NCBI GenBank assembly: GCA_964599635.1
Contig: CAZRGM010000038.1
Location: 1-8,934 of the forward strand
DNA from: WJMT01 sp964599635
GTDB taxonomy: Bacteria > Acidobacteriota > Aminicenantia > Aminicenantales > Aminicenantaceae
Direction of reading: 5' to 3'
DNA length: 8,934 nt
Shown here: one piece after another, positions 8,126 through 8,934 of the stretch
Layout: each line of letters begins with the position of its first letter
Position numbering within the stretch: position 1 is the stretch's first letter
Program-made: the position numbers and the translations under genes
The notes under the pieces: generated by a model
The model's input: the letters and a program-made list of their open reading frames with translations, nothing else
What the model was told of the DNA's origin: nothing
Database searches by the model: none

Positions 8126-8156
8126 AATATATAGCAATTTCTTTTTCTCCTGTCAA
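8126..8156 (-). promoter_or_regulatory. Sigma70-type promoter of the three-gene unit
   Basis: On the minus strand a perfect -35 TTGACA (8156-8151) is followed after 17 nt by TATATA (8133-8128, 4/6 to consensus). After 19 nt comes TATATT (8131-8126, 5/6). Either -10 puts the transcription start near 8118-8121. That leaves a leader of under 20 nt, which contains the AAAAAGG before the TTG at 8103. The promoter lies inside the longest reading of the gene and argues against the upstream ATG at 8232. Confidence 0.65.
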
Positions 8157-8166
8157 TGGAAAGGTA

Positions 8167-8233
8167 TTTGTCCATGAAAAAATATTGGTATCTCAAATAA
8201 TTGCTTATAAACCTGTCATCAATAAAGGACAAA
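8167..8233. repeat. 7-bp inverted repeat in the divergent intergenic region
   Basis: TTTGTCC (8167-8173) and GGACAAA (8227-8233) are exact reverse complements separated by 53 nt. They lie about 40-105 nt upstream of the sigma54-type promoter at 8272, the range in which enhancer-binding activators sit. A chance match of this size is quite possible, and the arms are too far apart to form one operator. Confidence 0.2.
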
Positions 8234-8271
8234 AAGATTCCTGTTAAGCTTCACTTTAATCTGACATAATC

Positions 8272-8287
8272 TGGCACAAAGATTGCT
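8272..8287 (+). promoter_or_regulatory. Sigma54 (-24/-12) promoter facing right
   Basis: TGGCAC, then AAAGA, then TTGCT match the sigma54 consensus TGGCAC-N5-TTGCW exactly. The invariant GG (8273-8274) and GC (8285-8286) are separated by exactly 10 nt. The base before is C, giving the preferred YTGGCAC. The predicted transcription start is near 8298. The next rightward reading frame begins at 8374. Such promoters need an AAA+ enhancer-binding activator, and none is encoded in the window. The exact match makes this a strong call even though the downstream gene is small. Confidence 0.75.
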
Positions 8288-8373
8288 ATTATGATAATGC
8301 GAATTAAAATCTTTATTGAAAGGGAAGACAGCGGATAAAAAAGGGAATTCTCCATCCCATTGGCGGCCGCGGC

Positions 8374-8652
8374 ATGCAGATCACTCTTCATGCCGCTCAA
8401 AGCACCCTTACAGAAAAAGGAAGACATATCATTTTAGTTGGTGAAAGTCAAAGCTGGAGTATGGACTCCCGCCTAAAGCAGGATACTCGATTTCCATATA
8501 TGGTTGTGGAATTAGACTTTAATAATAGGGGAAAAGGATCGGGAGAGATTTACTTGTCGGCCAATATTAAGCTGACCAACCAGGGAACTATCGAAAGAAG
8601 CGGATATAACAGGCCTCCTCAGCAGCTCATGGGACTCACTAGACTCAAATAA
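8374..8652 (+). CDS. Small orphan ORF of unknown function, possibly 5'-truncated
   Basis: The 92-residue reading starts MQITLHAAQSTLTEKG and has alternating hydrophobic beta-strand patterns (HIILVGES, PYMVVELDF, EIYLSANIKL) and ends in LTRLK. It has no signal peptide, membrane segment or recognisable motif. The frame is open upstream to a TGA near 8318. No good ribosome binding site precedes the ATG; the 18 bases before it are unusually GC-rich (GGCGGCCGCGGC). It reads as a mature beta-sheet domain that lacks its beginning, so it may be the 3' remnant of a larger gene. It could also be a real small protein driven by the sigma54 promoter about 76 nt upstream. The decayed gene just after it makes a remnant plausible. 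I do not recognise the family. Confidence 0.45.
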   Translation: MQITLHAAQSTLTEKGRHIILVGESQSWSMDSRLKQDTRFPYMVVELDFNNRGKGSGEIYLSANIKLTNQGTIERSGYNRPPQQLMGLTRLK

Positions 8653-8721
8653 TCCAAGTCTGTTTAAAATTAAAGGGATAAACTGTATTATTATCTAACT
8701 TTTATTATCCTCCAAAAAAGA

Positions 8722-8934
8722 GCCCAAGAAATGATCACAGACACCGGGTAAATCCTTGTTTTAATGGAACTTTTTAATCAACCTTCAAGGAAGTGATTTA
8801 ACAGATTCTTGATCCCAATAAACCAGTTATTGCCGCCATCCCTTTATCCAAGGATCCGTTTATTGAAAAGATAAAAAAGAGAGCAGATTCAAAAGTCTTT
8901 TATCTGGAAAAGAGGAATTGGGAAAGAGTCCTGA
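8722..8934 (+). pseudogene. Decayed THEP1/NTPCR-family nucleoside-triphosphatase, 3' part, running off the window
   Basis: From 8722 one frame reads AQEMITDTG, a stop (TAA 8749), then ILVL directly joined to MELFN (8752-8778). In this NTPase family the Walker B segment reads ILVIDEIGxMELF, so about five residues (DEIGx) are missing. The reading then moves to another frame at about 8779: STFKEVI, a stop (TAA 8799), QILDPNKPVIAAIPLSKDP, then IKKRADSKVFYLEKRNW to the window end. This matches the family C-terminal half (human NTPCR has MELFSQ, then GTIPVPKG, then KVFNVTKENR). No P-loop GxxGxGKT is found upstream. Two stops, a frameshift, an internal deletion and a missing 5' part make a functional gene very unlikely. 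Intact members hydrolyse NTPs in the cytoplasm. Confidence 0.7.

Noticed and set aside
8104..8232. N-terminal extension of gene A from ATG 8232 (or ATG 8175)
   Set aside because: It would contain the TTGACA promoter, there is no good RBS before either ATG, and it would place 43 basic/aromatic residues before the signal peptide.
8345..8377. GAATTC, GCGGCCGC and GCATGC sites within 33 nt, suggestive of vector polylinker
   Set aside because: The spacing and surrounding bases do not match any polylinker I know, the frame continues through them into natural-looking protein, and no vector sequence follows. A chance GC-rich patch is more likely.
8643..8675. AGACT/AGTCT hairpin after the orphan ORF as a terminator
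   Set aside because: The stem is only 5 bp with an 11-nt loop and no T-run directly after it; too weak to call.

Overview
The window (about 9 kb, moderate GC) looks like bacterial chromosome from a Gram-negative-type, probably uncultivated anaerobic lineage such as Aminicenantota or Desulfobacterota. That guess rests only on the style of the genes: long exported multidomain proteins, AGGAGG-type ribosome binding sites, a sigma54-type promoter and an archaeal/bacterial THEP1-type NTPase remnant. No phylogenetic marker is present, so the assignment is weak.

About 88% of the window is one leftward (minus-strand) unit of three genes, read from 8103 down to 202. Each product starts with a signal peptide or N-terminal membrane anchor. 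Gene A (6754-8103) is a 449-residue beta-rich protein that appears to be three diverged copies of one domain, resembling DUF4352-like extracytoplasmic domains. Gene B (2589-6674) is a 1361-residue protein. It holds a duplicated module (LamG/concanavalin-like jelly roll plus discoidin-like domain), then a pre-peptidase-C-like domain, then two separate von Willebrand factor A (VWA) domains with readable MIDAS motifs, then a small beta domain. Gene C (202-2592) is a 796-residue transglutaminase-fold protein. His and Asp of the triad can be placed, but Ser stands where the catalytic Cys is expected. B and C overlap by ATGA with the RBS of C inside the end of B, so they are translationally coupled. 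The likely reading is an envelope or periplasmic protein set that binds a ligand or protein partner through VWA and jelly-roll domains, with a papain/transglutaminase-fold partner. Its actual function is unknown.

The divergent intergenic region (8104-8373) holds two promoters facing apart. Leftward is a sigma70-type promoter with a perfect TTGACA. It lies inside the longest reading of gene A and so favours a downstream TTG start. Rightward is an exact-consensus sigma54 (-24/-12) promoter.

Right of it is a short orphan ORF (8374-8652), possibly a truncated gene. It is followed by a decayed 3' part of a THEP1/NTPCR-family nucleoside-triphosphatase gene that runs off the window end. Positions 1-201, at the left edge, hold no confident gene, only a weak terminator-like hairpin below gene C.
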